DNA of 64,000 nucleotides, taken from the NCBI GenBank assembly GCA_020725025.1, contig DYFV01000005.1, positions 54,883 to 118,882 of the forward strand, in the 5' to 3' direction. The position numbers and the translations under genes were made by a program. Position 1 is the first letter of the stretch, and each line of letters begins with the position of its first letter. Below, piece by piece: positions 1-8,455 of the stretch. The notes below the pieces were generated by a model, which searched no databases, was not told the DNA's origin, and worked only from the letters and a program-made list of their open reading frames with translations. Source of the DNA: Azoarcus sp. Lineage in GTDB: Bacteria > Pseudomonadota > Gammaproteobacteria > Burkholderiales > Rhodocyclaceae.

Positions 1-1
1 C

Positions 2-520
2 TGGACCATCCTGCGCCCGTCGGTCATGTTCGGACGGGGCGATCACTTCCTGAACCTCTTCGTCCGCCTCGCCCACCGCTTCCCGGTGCTGCCGCTCGCG
101 GGCGCCCATGCGCGCTTCCAGCCGGTATTCGTCGAGGATGTGGCCGAGGTGGTGTGGCGCAGCCTCGTCGAGCCGTCGGCCGCCGGCCAGACCTTCGAGG
201 TGGCGGGCCCGCGGGTCTACACGCTGCGCGAGCTCGTGGAGTACGCCACCGAGCTCGCCGGCCGGCCGCGTCCGATCATCCCGCTGCCCGAATCGGCGGC
301 GATGCTCCAGGCCGCGGTGATGGAGCTCGCGCCGGCGCCGCTGATGAGCCGCGACAACGTGCGCTCGATGCGCGTGCCCAACGTCGCGAGCGGCGCCCCG
401 CTGCCCTTCGGGCTCACCCCGACCGCGCTGGAGGCGGTGGCCCCGGCCTGGATCGGCGACGGCTCGCCCCGCGCGCGCTACTATCCGCTACGTACCCGCG
501 CCCACCGCCACCACCAGTGA
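2..520 (+). CDS. NAD(P)-binding NDUFA9-like epimerase-family protein (5' end cut by window)
   Basis: Only the last 172 residues are in the window; the frame is open from base 2. The visible part has the late features of an atypical short-chain dehydrogenase/epimerase: an LRPSVMFG segment followed by FQPVFVEDVAEVVWRSL, where the protein looks back at its own chain, as in NAD-dependent epimerases. Proteins of this type are annotated as complex I NDUFA9-subunit-like in betaproteobacteria and are about 320 residues, so roughly the N-terminal half with the GxxGxxG nucleotide loop is missing. The gene is followed 37 bp later by a GST gene and then cca, an order I recognise from Rhodocyclales. The substrate is unknown. 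Confidence 0.8.
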   Translation, partial: WTILRPSVMFGRGDHFLNLFVRLAHRFPVLPLAGAHARFQPVFVEDVAEVVWRSLVEPSAAGQTFEVAGPRVYTLRELVEYATELAGRPRPIIPLPESAAMLQAAVMELAPAPLMSRDNVRSMRVPNVASGAPLPFGLTPTALEAVAPAWIGDGSPRARYYPLRTRAHRHHQ

Positions 521-557
521 GGCGGGCCCCCCTGCCCCTTTCCCGGAGACCTCGCGC

Positions 558-1202
558 ATGAAGCTCATCATCGGCAACAAGAACTACTCCTCGTGGTCGC
601 TGCGCGCGTGGCTCGCGGCGCGCGCGAGCGGCGTCGCCTTCGAGGAGATCCGCATCCCGCTGTTCATCCCCGGCAGCCGTGAGCGCATCCTGGCGCACTC
701 GCCCTCCGGCAAGGTGCCGTGCCTGAACGACCACGGGCTCGCGGTGTGGGACTCGCTCGCCATCTGCGAATACCTCGCCGAGCGCACCCCGGCGCTGTGG
801 CCCGCCGACCGGGCAGCGCGCGCGGTGGCCAGATCGGTGAGCGCGGAGATGCACTCGGGCTTCGTCGCGCTGCGTCAGCACATGAGCATGAATATCCGCA
901 AGGACTACGCGGGCAAGGGCCGCACGCCGGAGGTCGAGGCGGACATCGCGCGCATCACCGCCATCTGGAACGACTGCCGGGCGCGCTTCGGCGCGGGCGG
1001 CGCCTACCTCTTCGGCGCCTTCACCGCCGCCGACGCCATGTACGCGCCGGTCTGCTTCCGCTTCAAGACCTACGGCGTGAAGCCGGAGGGCGCCGCCGGA
1101 GCCTATCTGGCGGCCATGCTCGAGCACCCCTGGATGCGCGAGTGGGAGGCCGCGGCGCTGGCCGAGACCGAATCCATCCCCGCCGAGGACCTGTACGGCT
1201 GA
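558..1202 (+). CDS. Glutathione S-transferase family protein
   Basis: This 214-residue protein has the two-part GST fold: an N-terminal thioredoxin-like domain (about residues 1-80) opening [19 protein letters not shown], with the cis-Pro region GKVPCL and the ESxA-like DSLAICEYL turn, then an all-helical domain with the [10 protein letters not shown] motif of GST C-termini. The SSWSLR segment gives a serine near the glutathione thiol, as in zeta/theta-like bacterial GSTs. A GGAGA ribosome site precedes the ATG. The stop overlaps the cca start (ATGA), so the two are probably translated together. The natural substrate is not predictable. Confidence 0.9.
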   Translation: MKLIIGNKNYSSWSLRAWLAARASGVAFEEIRIPLFIPGSRERILAHSPSGKVPCLNDHGLAVWDSLAICEYLAERTPALWPADRAARAVARSVSAEMHSGFVALRQHMSMNIRKDYAGKGRTPEVEADIARITAIWNDCRARFGAGGAYLFGAFTAADAMYAPVCFRFKTYGVKPEGAAGAYLAAMLEHPWMREWEAAALAETESIPAEDLYG

Positions 1203-2431
1203 TGCGTTGCTATGTAGTGGGCGGCGCGGTCCGCGACGCGCTGCTGGGGCTGCCGGTGCAGGACCACGACTGGGTGGTGGTCGGGGCCACGCCCGATGAG
1301 ATGCTGGCCCGGGGCTTCAAGCAGGTGGGCAAGGACTTCCCGGTCTTTCTCCATCCGCAGACGGGCGAGGAGTATGCGCTCGCGCGCACCGAGCGCAAGT
1401 CCGGACGCGGCTACCACGGCTTCACGGTGCACGCCTCGCCCGAGGTCACCCTGGAGGAGGACCTCCTGCGGCGCGACCTCACCATCAACGCCATCGCCCG
1501 CGCCGAGGACGGCAGCCTCATCGACCCCTACGGCGGACGCGGGGACATCGAGCGGAGGGTGTTCCGTCACGTGAGCCCGGCCTTCGCCGAGGATCCGGTG
1601 CGCATCCTGCGCGTGGCGCGCTTCGCCGCCCGCTTCGCCGACTTCACGGTGGCGCCCGAGACGCTCGCCCTGATGCGCACGATGGTGGACGACGGCGAGG
1701 TCGACCATCTCGTCCCCGAACGGGTGTGGCAGGAGCTCGCCCGCGGCCTGATGGAGGCCACACCCTCGCGCATGATCGCGGTGCTGCGCGAATGCGGGGC
1801 GCTCGCGCGCATCCTGCCGGAGGTGGAGCGTCTCTTCGGCGTGCCGCAGCCGGCGCAGTACCACCCGGAGATCGACACCGGCGTGCACGTGATGGCGGTG
1901 CTGGACCACGCCGCCGGCGCCGGCGAGCCGCTCGCGGTACGCTGGGCCTGCCTGCTTCACGACCTGGGCAAGGGCGACACCCCCGCCGACGTGCTGCCCC
2001 ATCATTACGGCCACGAAGAGAAGAGCGCGACGCGGGCGAAGGAGGTGTCCGAACGCCTCAAGGCGCCTACCGACTGCCGGGATCTCGCGGTGCTGCTCGC
2101 CCGCGAGCACGGCATCCTGCACCAGGCTGCGCGCCTGCGGCCGCAGACCATGGTGAAGGTCCTCGAGCGCAGCGACGCGCTGCGCCGTCCGGAGCGCTTC
2201 GAGCTGCTGCTGGCCGCCGCGGCCTGCGACTTCCATGGGCGCCCGGGGCGCGCGCCCGAGCCCTACGCTGCCGCCGGCCTATGGCAGGCGGCGCTCGCCG
2301 CGGTGCGCTCGGTGGACGCCGGGGCGATCGCGCGGGCGTGTGCCGACAAGGCGCAGATTCCCCAGCGCATCCACCAGGCGCGGGTCGCCGCCGTGGCCGC
2401 CCTGCGGCCGGAGCGATCGGCCGATCGTTGA
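1202..2431 (+). CDS. cca: Multifunctional CCA-adding tRNA nucleotidyltransferase
   Basis: Cca adds or repairs the 3' CCA of tRNAs from CTP and ATP without a template. The protein is 409 residues, close to the 412 of the E. coli enzyme. It shows GGAVRD at residues 7-12, the metal-binding D21-x-D23 pair, the [10 protein letters not shown] and [12 protein letters not shown] motifs of class II enzymes, and an HD domain with CLLHDLGKG near residue 252. In family members the HD domain gives 2'-nucleotidase/phosphatase and cyclic phosphodiesterase activity. The ATG at 1202 overlaps the GST stop. A longer upstream frame exists but only mirrors the GST gene. Confidence 0.95.
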   Translation: MRCYVVGGAVRDALLGLPVQDHDWVVVGATPDEMLARGFKQVGKDFPVFLHPQTGEEYALARTERKSGRGYHGFTVHASPEVTLEEDLLRRDLTINAIARAEDGSLIDPYGGRGDIERRVFRHVSPAFAEDPVRILRVARFAARFADFTVAPETLALMRTMVDDGEVDHLVPERVWQELARGLMEATPSRMIAVLRECGALARILPEVERLFGVPQPAQYHPEIDTGVHVMAVLDHAAGAGEPLAVRWACLLHDLGKGDTPADVLPHHYGHEEKSATRAKEVSERLKAPTDCRDLAVLLAREHGILHQAARLRPQTMVKVLERSDALRRPERFELLLAAAACDFHGRPGRAPEPYAAAGLWQAALAAVRSVDAGAIARACADKAQIPQRIHQARVAAVAALRPERSADR

Positions 2432-2448
2432 AATAGCCGCTGCGGCCC

Positions 2449-2646
2449 TCAGATTGCTCGCAGGACAAGCCAGGCCAGCAGCGACAGGAGTACGGTGCTG
2501 GTGAAGGGGAAGTGGTAGGTGCGGCCGCGCAGGCGGAAGTGGAGGTCGCCCGGCAGCCGGCCCAGGCGCAGGTTGCGCCTGAGCTGCGGCTGGAAGAGCC
2601 CGCTCACGAGCACCAGCAACACGATCACCACCAGCCACTTGAGCAT
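2449..2646 (-). CDS. DUF2905-type small membrane protein
   Basis: A 65-residue protein with a hydrophobic N-terminal helix (about residues 3-17), a central basic and polar stretch containing LGRLPGDLHFRLRGRTYHFPF, and a second hydrophobic helix at the C-terminus (about 51-63). The GRLPGD plus PF-x-ST layout is that of the DUF2905 family, small two-helix inner-membrane proteins of unknown function. The ATG at 2646 was chosen because a GAGGGGG ribosome site lies a few bases upstream. It is convergent with cca, ending 17 bp from it. Confidence 0.8.
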   Translation of the reverse strand: MLKWLVVIVLLVLVSGLFQPQLRRNLRLGRLPGDLHFRLRGRTYHFPFTSTVLLSLLAWLVLRAI

Positions 2647-2730
2647 CCACCACCCCCTCGAAACGCGCATTAGACCCGTACCGGGCCCGTATCGCAAACG
2701 CGGCTTGCGCCGCAGCAACAAGAGCAAAGA

Positions 2731-3351
2731 ATGATCACGCTGTACACCTGGAGCACCCCCAACGGACGCAAGGCGTCCATCGCCCTCGAAGAGCTGGGCC
2801 TCGCCTACCGCGCAGTGCCCATCGACATCACGCGCAACGAGCAGCACACGCCCGAGTTCCTGGCGCTCAACCCCAACAACCGCATTCCGGTGATCGTCGA
2901 CCCGGAGGGCCCCGACGGCGCGCCGATCACGGTGATCGAATCGGGCGCGATCCTGCTCTACCTCGCCGAGAAGACCGGCCGGCTGCTGCCCGCCGCTCCG
3001 CGCGCCCGCTGCGAAGCCATCCAGTGGCTGATGTTCCAGATGGGCAACATCGGGCCGATGCTCGGCCAGGCGCACCACTTCCTGCGCTTCGCGCCCGACG
3101 TGATTCCCTACGCGATCGAACGCTACTCGAAGGAGGCGGCGCGGCTGTACGGGGTGCTCGAGACGCGCCTTGCGGAACGCAAATGGCTCGCCGGGGACGA
3201 ATATTCAGTTGCGGATATCGCCACCTTCCCGTGGATCGCCCGCCACGACTGGCAGGGCATCGATCTCGCCCGTTATCCCGCGGTTGCACGCTGGTTCGCG
3301 GCCATGGCGTCGCGCCCGGCCGTGCGGCGCGGCATGGAGGTTCCCACATGA
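2731..3351 (+). CDS. Glutathione S-transferase, YfcG/YghU-like (nu class)
   Basis: This 206-residue GST begins with TWSTPNGRKASIALEEL, the signature of the YfcG/YghU group, whose characterised members act as disulfide-bond reductases with glutathione bound. The cis-Pro region NNRIPVIVD and the ESGAILLYLAEK turn that binds the gamma-glutamyl group are present, as is the SVADIATFPW helical-domain motif. The stop overlaps the next ATG (ATGA), coupling it to the alpha/beta hydrolase. It is not adjacent to any sulfur or redox operon that would narrow its role. Confidence 0.9.
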   Translation: MITLYTWSTPNGRKASIALEELGLAYRAVPIDITRNEQHTPEFLALNPNNRIPVIVDPEGPDGAPITVIESGAILLYLAEKTGRLLPAAPRARCEAIQWLMFQMGNIGPMLGQAHHFLRFAPDVIPYAIERYSKEAARLYGVLETRLAERKWLAGDEYSVADIATFPWIARHDWQGIDLARYPAVARWFAAMASRPAVRRGMEVPT

Positions 3352-4154
3352 ATCGCACCCGCTTCGGCGAGCTGGAGGTGCTCGCGCGCACCCCGCCCGG
3401 CACTGAGCCGCGCGCCACTCCGCTTCTCTTCATCCACGGCGCCTACACCGGGGCGTGGTGCTGGGAGGAGCATTTCCTGCCCTGGTTCGCCCGCGCCGGC
3501 TACGCAGCCTATGCGGTATCGCTCTCCGGTCACGGCGCCAGCCGGAGCGGCCGGCCGCTCGACGAATGGTGCATGGACGACTACGTGGCCGACGTGGCCG
3601 AGGTGGTGGCGGCCCTGCCCGCCCCGCCGGTGCTGATCGGCCACTCGATGGGCGGCATGGTGATCCAGAAGTATCTCGAGCGCGCCACCGTGCCGGGTGC
3701 CGTGCTGCTGTGCTCGGTCCCCCCCCAGGGGCTCATGGGCGCCGCCCTGGGTCTGATGTTCAACAAGCCGGGACTGCTCGCCGACCTCAACAGCCTGCTC
3801 GACGGCGGGCCGGTTTCGATGGGCAGCCTGCGCGAGGCGCTCTTCCACCAGCCGATCGCGGAGGCCACCCTGATGCGCTACTACCGGATGTGCCAGCCGG
3901 AATCGCGCCGCGCCATCTGGGATATGAGCTTCTTCAACCTGCCGCTGCCGCTCGCCATGCACCGGCCGCCGATGCTGGTGCTCGGCGCCGAGCACGACCA
4001 TCTGGTGCCGCCCGCCCAGGTGCTGATGACGGCGGCGACCTACGGTGAGCGCGCCGAGATCATCCCCGGCATCGGGCACGGCGTGATGCTCGAGCGCGAC
4101 TGGGAGATCGTCGCCGAGCGTATCGGGCTCTGGCTTGAAAGCTACCCTGCGTGA
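3348..4154 (+). CDS. Alpha/beta hydrolase
   Basis: A 268-residue cytosolic alpha/beta-hydrolase. The oxyanion segment FIHGAYTG, the nucleophile elbow GHSMGG (around residues 98-103, Ser in the centre), an acid in GAEHDHLVPP and the catalytic His in GIGHGVM form a complete triad. The cap region between elbow and acid contains a long helical insert (LMFNKPGLLADLNSLL). The start overlaps the GST stop. No signal peptide is seen. The substrate (ester, lactone or other) cannot be inferred from the locus. Confidence 0.88.
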   Translation: MNRTRFGELEVLARTPPGTEPRATPLLFIHGAYTGAWCWEEHFLPWFARAGYAAYAVSLSGHGASRSGRPLDEWCMDDYVADVAEVVAALPAPPVLIGHSMGGMVIQKYLERATVPGAVLLCSVPPQGLMGAALGLMFNKPGLLADLNSLLDGGPVSMGSLREALFHQPIAEATLMRYYRMCQPESRRAIWDMSFFNLPLPLAMHRPPMLVLGAEHDHLVPPAQVLMTAATYGERAEIIPGIGHGVMLERDWEIVAERIGLWLESYPA

Positions 4155-4399
4155 CATATTCACTGGAAACGCGAATCCATACGTTCCAAGATGAAAACAA
4201 GGGGTGCAGGGGGCGCCCCTGCGGTCCTGGGAAGCTGTCGGGCTCGAGCGATCGTCGCACCAGATCGGCCTCGGACCCGGCTGGCTCCACCAGGCCGCCA
4301 ATGTCCACGGAGGCCCGGCGTGCTCAAGAACCCTTCCCGAGCGCCGATAGTTCACTCGTGCAGGGCGTTTGATCCACCGGATTCACCGCGGAGGCCATC
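4155..4399. other. Intergenic stretch with no recognised feature
   Basis: About 245 bases between the hydrolase and the small acidic protein. I see no convincing coding frame, RNA gene or consensus promoter. It presumably holds the promoter of the downstream small gene. Confidence 0.5.
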
Positions 4400-4600
4400 A
4401 TGGTGATCATCATGGACATCGATACGGGCAAGGCTCTCGGGGAACCCGACGAGTACGACGAGGAAGTGCTCAACGCGGGTTGGTTGCCGCAGCCCGAGCC
4501 GTCCTTGCAGCTGGTCCAGGTCGAGCACACCGAGCCGGCACCGATCCCGCCGGAAGACGTCGAGGCGTTCCTGAAGGCGATGTACCGCTACCAGGAATAA
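4400..4600 (+). CDS. Small acidic protein of unknown function (66 aa)
   Basis: Starts MVIIMDIDTGKALGE and is strongly acidic with many Pro and Glu residues, ending FLKAMYRYQE. There is no signal peptide, membrane helix or Cys. A GGAGG site at 4390-4394 lies 5 bases before the ATG at 4400; the second ATG at 4412 would be 17 bases away, so 4400 is preferred. A strong hairpin with a seven-T run follows 22 bases after the stop, so this is an independently terminated unit. I recall short proteins with this MDI-x-TG opening in related betaproteobacteria but know no function. Confidence 0.75.
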   Translation: MVIIMDIDTGKALGEPDEYDEEVLNAGWLPQPEPSLQLVQVEHTEPAPIPPEDVEAFLKAMYRYQE

Positions 4601-4621
4601 CCCGGCCGGAACGGGGCAAGA

Positions 4622-4661
4622 CCCGGCGCCGCCTCGCGGCGGCGCGGGTGGCTGTTTTTTT
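4622..4661 (+). terminator. Rho-independent terminator of the small acidic gene
   Basis: A GC-rich stem (4622-4633 with 4638-4648, one bulged G, four-base loop TCGC) is followed after six bases by seven T's (4655-4661). The T run is on the + strand, so it ends transcription from the left only. Confidence 0.85.
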
Positions 4662-4670
4662 CGTGAAATG

Positions 4671-5831
4671 TCACAGCGCGTGGAGCCGGTCTCCGCGCGA
4701 GAACCCGATCAGCGGCTCGGCCAGACCCCGCCCGAGCGCCAGCACCTTGAAGAGCTCCCCCATCTCCTGCGGCGTCGTGAGCCGCTGCACGGCGCGCGCC
4801 GCGCGCACGTAGTCCGCACTTTCCTCCGGCCCGCGGCGGGCGAGGCACTCCAGGATCCCGCAGTTGAAGAGGAAGGCCGCCTGACTGGTGTAGCCCTGCA
4901 CGTCGAGCCCTGCGTCGAAGGCCGCCTCCGCCACCGAGGTGAAGTCCACGAAGGCGGTGATGTCGTTCAGGCCCGGCCACAGGAAGGGGTCGCCGTGGGC
5001 GTGGTGCCGGTAGTAGCAGAGCAGCGTGCCGCTGGAACGCGAAGGCAGGTAGTACTCGGCGCGCGGATAGCCGTAATCGACGAGGAGCAGTCCGCCCGCC
5101 TCGAGCCGCGCTGCCCATTCGCCCACCCAGGCGCGCGCCGCGAGGTTGAGCTCGGTGACGTACTCCCCCTGCTCGGGCACCGGCAACCCGAGCGCCCCGG
5201 CCGCGGCGCCCACCGCACCCTCCACCGGCGAATCCGCCCAGGCGAAACGTCCGGTCCCGTCGAGCGCCACACCACGCTCGTAGAGCCCGTCGGGACGCGA
5301 TACCACGAGGTGCACCGGCATCACGTCCAGCACCTCGTTCGCGACGACCACCCCGGAAAAGCGTTCGGGCAGGGTGTCGAGCCAGCGCACCCGCGAGGCG
5401 AGATGCGGCGCCTTCTCGGCCAGCGTGTCGAACTGGCGCTCGCGCAGCTCGCCGGAGAGCTCCAGGATGGCATACTCCTCGGGCAGCGCCCCGCGCCGCT
5501 CCAGCTCCAGGAGGACGTCCGCCGCGAGCAGCCCCGTGCCCGCGCCCGCCTCCACCACACGAGGCGCGGAGAGCCGCATCACCTGCTCGACCTGGGCGGC
5601 GAGCGCCTGGCCGAAGAGCGGCGTGAGCTCCGGGGCGGTGATGAAGTCGCCGCCGGGACCGAACTTTCGCGCGCCGCCGCTGTAATACCCCAGTCCAGGC
5701 GCATACAGCGCGAGCTCCATGTAGCGCGAGAACGGCAGCCAGCCGCCCGCGGCGCGGATGGAGTCGGTGACGAGCGCGACGAGGCGGTCGCTGTTCGCGA
5801 GCGCCTCGGGCAAAGGTTGCGGCAGGGCCAT
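4671..5831 (-). CDS. SAM-dependent methyltransferase, MidA/COG1565 (DUF185) family
   Basis: A 386-residue class I methyltransferase of the MidA/NDUFAF7 type. It has PFSRYMELALYAPGLGYYSGG and GDFITAPELTPLFGQALAAQ, which are hallmarks of the family, then VVEAGAGTGLLAADVL (AdoMet loop I) and VVANEVLDVMPVH. The eukaryotic homologue methylates an arginine in complex I; the bacterial role is not settled. The ATG at 5831 begins MALPQPLPEALANSD as in relatives; no strong ribosome site is seen. It is divergent from pteridine reductase, with 84 bp between the two starts for both promoters. Confidence 0.88.
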   Translation of the reverse strand: MALPQPLPEALANSDRLVALVTDSIRAAGGWLPFSRYMELALYAPGLGYYSGGARKFGPGGDFITAPELTPLFGQALAAQVEQVMRLSAPRVVEAGAGTGLLAADVLLELERRGALPEEYAILELSGELRERQFDTLAEKAPHLASRVRWLDTLPERFSGVVVANEVLDVMPVHLVVSRPDGLYERGVALDGTGRFAWADSPVEGAVGAAAGALGLPVPEQGEYVTELNLAARAWVGEWAARLEAGGLLLVDYGYPRAEYYLPSRSSGTLLCYYRHHAHGDPFLWPGLNDITAFVDFTSVAEAAFDAGLDVQGYTSQAAFLFNCGILECLARRGPEESADYVRAARAVQRLTTPQEMGELFKVLALGRGLAEPLIGFSRGDRLHAL

Positions 5832-5915
5832 GGCGGGCAGCGGGAGGGAAAACGCGTATTCTAACCGCCTCGTCGAACAGCCCGGCGGCGCACATAACAA
5901 TACGGAAACGGCAGC

Positions 5916-6665
5916 ATGACCCACGACCCCACGAGACCCGTCATCCTCGTCACCGGCGCGGCGCGCCGCGTCGGCGCCGAAATCGCCCGCACCCTGCACG
6001 CGGCGGGCGCCACCGTCGTCATCCATCACCGGCACTCGGCCGCCGAGGCGGAGGCGCTGGCCGCAGACCTCGACGCGCGGCGCCCCGGATCGGCCTCCAC
6101 CGTGCAAGGCGACGTCGGCCAGGACGACGTGCCCGAAGCGGTCGTGGCGACGGTGCTAGAGCGCTACGGCCGGCTCGACGCCCTGGTGAACAACGCCTCG
6201 AGCTTCTTCCCCACGCCGGTGGGACGGATCGACCTCGCGGCGTGGAACGACCTCATCGGCTCCAACCTGAAGGGCCCGCTCTTCCTCTCCCAGGCGGCCG
6301 CGCCCGCCCTCGCGGCGCAGCGCGGCACCATCGTGAACATCGTCGACATCCACGCCGAGCGGCCGCTGCAGGGTTATCCGGTCTACAGCATCGCCAAGGC
6401 CGGGCTGCTCGGCCTCACCCGGGTGCTGGCGCTCGAGCTCGCGCCCGAGGTGCGGGTGAACGGCGTGGCGCCCGGCGCCATCGAGTGGCCCGAGGACGGC
6501 CAGTTTCCGGCAGACGAGCGCGCGCGCATCATCGAGCACGCCCCGCTCAACCGCATGGGCAGCCCGACGGACATCGCCCGCACGGTGCGCTTCCTGATCT
6601 TCGATGCGCCCTATGTGACGGGGCAGATCATCGCCGTGGACGGCGGGCGCAACATTCGGTTGTAG
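5916..6665 (+). CDS. Pteridine reductase (FolM/PTR1-like SDR)
   Basis: A 249-residue short-chain dehydrogenase. TGAARRVGAEIA has the Arg-rich cofactor loop typical of NADPH-dependent pteridine reductases rather than the usual TGxxxGIG. NNASSFFPTP follows, then NIVDIHAERPLQGYPVYSIAKAG: Tyr157 and Lys161 are the catalytic pair, and Asp replaces the usual catalytic Ser, as is characteristic of PTR1/FolM. It reduces dihydropterins or dihydrofolate. Length and motifs are complete. A palindromic GTAGCCCGGAT element lies just downstream. Confidence 0.9.
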   Translation: MTHDPTRPVILVTGAARRVGAEIARTLHAAGATVVIHHRHSAAEAEALAADLDARRPGSASTVQGDVGQDDVPEAVVATVLERYGRLDALVNNASSFFPTPVGRIDLAAWNDLIGSNLKGPLFLSQAAAPALAAQRGTIVNIVDIHAERPLQGYPVYSIAKAGLLGLTRVLALELAPEVRVNGVAPGAIEWPEDGQFPADERARIIEHAPLNRMGSPTDIARTVRFLIFDAPYVTGQIIAVDGGRNIRL

Positions 6666-6678
6666 CGACCCCGAGCGT

Positions 6679-6715
6679 GTAGCCCGGATTCCGCCTTCGG
6701 CTCCATCCGGGCTAC
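6679..6715. repeat. REP-like palindrome (GTAGCCCGGAT family), copy A
   Basis: Perfect 11-bp arms GTAGCCCGGAT (6679-6689) and ATCCGGGCTAC (6705-6715) around a 15-base loop. The same sequence recurs near 39.5 kb and 55.0 kb. It lies between convergent genes and its right arm supplies the TAG stop of the minus-strand reading frame ending at 6712. Confidence 0.85.
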
Positions 6716-6918
6716 GGGTCGCGCCGCGGCGCCTCCGCCTCGGCCCCCACGATCCGCCACGCGTACATGAGCGCAGCCTCGGAGAAGCTCGCCCCGGTCT
6801 CCTCGTCGCGCCACCAGCCGAGTCCGCCCTCGACCCCGAGAAAGCGCCAGTGGCGCTGTTCGCCGCTGCAGAGCTCGACGAGGTAGGTCCGGCCGGCAGC
6901 GGGGGTCAGGGCATCCAG
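6712..6918 (-). CDS. Possible small protein downstream of ccoG (about 68 aa)
   Basis: A frame overlapping the end of ccoG encodes a Trp-rich polypeptide with YLVELCSGEQRHWRFLG and GGLGWWRDEETGASFSEAALMYAWRIV. The composition is unlike random GC-rich translation, and I have an impression of similar proteins after ccoG in related genomes. No ATG, GTG or TTG is available in frame near the start; a CTG at 6918 lies 5 bases after GAGGAGG within ccoG, so a CTG start coupled to ccoG is possible. The stop lies within the REP-like element. Real coding is likely but not certain. Confidence 0.5.
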   Translation of the reverse strand: MDALTPAAGRTYLVELCSGEQRHWRFLGVEGGLGWWRDEETGASFSEAALMYAWRIVGAEAEAPRRDP

Positions 6919-8312
6919 AACTTCGCCTCCTCGGTGACCGACACGGACGGATCGGCGAGGTCGGTGACGGTGACGCGGATCGGCTGCGCCCCCGGACCGG
7001 CGGCGCCCGCCTCGGCGCGGATCTGCAGCGTGGTGATCTCCGTTGCCGCAGCGGGGACGGCGACCGGCTCGGACGCCTCGATCCGCAGCCCCGCCAACCC
7101 GTCCGCCACGATCGCGTAGCGGCGCGGCGTCTCGCTCGCGTTGGTGAGTTGCACGCGGAACACGTTCTCGATCTCGCCGCCGGCCACCTCGCGTGCGAGC
7201 ACCGTGCGGTCGCGCTCGAGATTCACCTTGAGCGGCACGCGGGTCGCGAGGGACCAGGCGGTGGCCGCGGCAAGCGCCAGGAACACCGCCGAGTAGATCA
7301 GCACCCGCGGCCGGAAGCTGCGTCTCGCGATGGCCGCCCACGCGCCGCCCTGCTTCATCGCGGTCTCCGTCGAGTAGCGGATCAGCCCGCGCGGATAGCT
7401 CATCTTGTCCATGACCTGGTCGCAGGCATCGATGCAGGCGGCGCAGCCGATGCATTCGGCCTGCAGGCCGTCGCGGATGTCGATACCGGTCGGGCATACC
7501 TGCACGCAGATGCCGCAGTCGACGCAGTCGCCCAGCCCCTTCGCGCGGGGATCGGCGTTGCGCGAGCGGCTGCCGCGCGGATCGCCGCGCTTCTCGTCGT
7601 AGGTGATGATCAGCGTGTCGGCATCGAACATCACGAACTGGAAGCGGGCGTAGGGGCAGATGTACTTGCACATCTGCTCGCGCAGGAAGCCGGCATTGCC
7701 GTAGGTGGCGCCCCCATAGAACAGGATCCAGAAGATCGACCAGCCGCCGAGCGCGAGCGCCGCGGTGTCGCGCGCCAGCTCGTCGATCGGGGTGAAGTAG
7801 CCCACGAAGGTGAAGCCGGTCCACAGCGCCAGGGCGCCCCACAGCCCGTGCTTGGCGGTCTTGAGCGCCAGCTTGTGCGGCGACCAGGGCGCGGCGTCGA
7901 GCTTCATGCGCTGTGGCCGATCGCCTTCCACCAGCTTCTCGAGCCACAGGAAGATCTCGGTGTAGACCGTCTGCGGACAGGTGTAGCCGCACCACAGGCG
8001 GCCCGCGACCGCGGTGAACAGGAAGAGCGCGAGCGCCGACAGCACCAGCAGGATCGCGAGATAGATGGTGTCCTGCGGATAGAGCACCAGGTCGAAGAGG
8101 TAGAAGCGGCGCGCCTCCAAGTCGAAGAGCACCGCCTGCCGCCCGTTCCAGGGCAGCCACGGCAGGCCGTAGAACACGATCTGCGTGAACCACACCAAAC
8201 CCCAGCGCCAGCGCTGGAACAGGCCGCTCACCGAGCGCGGATAGACCTTGGGCTCGGCGGCGAAGAGCGGCTGAATGGGGATGACGCGTTGGGCGGGTGG
8301 GGATTTGGACAT
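6906..8312 (-). CDS. ccoG: Cytochrome c oxidase accessory protein CcoG (FixG/RdxA)
   Basis: A 468-residue membrane iron-sulfur protein needed for cbb3-type cytochrome oxidase assembly; characterised CcoG is linked to copper reduction during assembly. N-terminal hydrophobic helices include IFYGLPWLPWNG and the ILLVLSALALFLFTA region. WCGYTCPQTVYTEIF is followed by two ferredoxin clusters, CVDCGICVQVCPTG and CIGCAACIDACDQVM. The C-terminal half is a beta-rich Ig-like domain ending EEAKFWMP. It is divergent from nsrR, and an NsrR-like half-site lies between its start and that gene. No cco oxidase genes are in the window. Confidence 0.95.
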   Translation of the reverse strand: MSKSPPAQRVIPIQPLFAAEPKVYPRSVSGLFQRWRWGLVWFTQIVFYGLPWLPWNGRQAVLFDLEARRFYLFDLVLYPQDTIYLAILLVLSALALFLFTAVAGRLWCGYTCPQTVYTEIFLWLEKLVEGDRPQRMKLDAAPWSPHKLALKTAKHGLWGALALWTGFTFVGYFTPIDELARDTAALALGGWSIFWILFYGGATYGNAGFLREQMCKYICPYARFQFVMFDADTLIITYDEKRGDPRGSRSRNADPRAKGLGDCVDCGICVQVCPTGIDIRDGLQAECIGCAACIDACDQVMDKMSYPRGLIRYSTETAMKQGGAWAAIARRSFRPRVLIYSAVFLALAAATAWSLATRVPLKVNLERDRTVLAREVAGGEIENVFRVQLTNASETPRRYAIVADGLAGLRIEASEPVAVPAAATEITTLQIRAEAGAAGPGAQPIRVTVTDLADPSVSVTEEAKFWMP

Positions 8313-8376
8313 CGTGAAGCGGTGCTCGACGGCGGGGTAGAGGGGCCGTCTGGCAGCTTCTCGACGGGACGGCTTT

Positions 8377-8385
8377 AAGATGTAT
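8377..8385 (+). promoter_or_regulatory. Putative NsrR half-site near ccoG
   Basis: AAGATGTAT matches the half-site of the NsrR operator (AAGATGyA followed by T/A). It lies 65 bp upstream of the ccoG start. Its mirror image, TACATCTT, is at 8439-8446. Confidence 0.5.
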
Positions 8386-8438
8386 CAAATTTGCGGGTTT
8401 ATCCTAGCAGCGACATCCGCCATAATCAACATACTGCG

Positions 8439-8446
8439 TACATCTT
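8439..8446 (-). promoter_or_regulatory. Putative NsrR half-site near nsrR
   Basis: TACATCTT, the exact reverse complement of AAGATGTA at 8377-8384, ends 9 bases before the nsrR start codon. Binding here would autoregulate nsrR. Confidence 0.5.
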
Positions 8447-8455
8447 TAAGACCTC

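Noticed and set aside
4668..5864. 398-residue plus-strand open frame
   Set aside because: Shadow of the MidA-like methyltransferase; low-complexity Arg/Gln/His composition.
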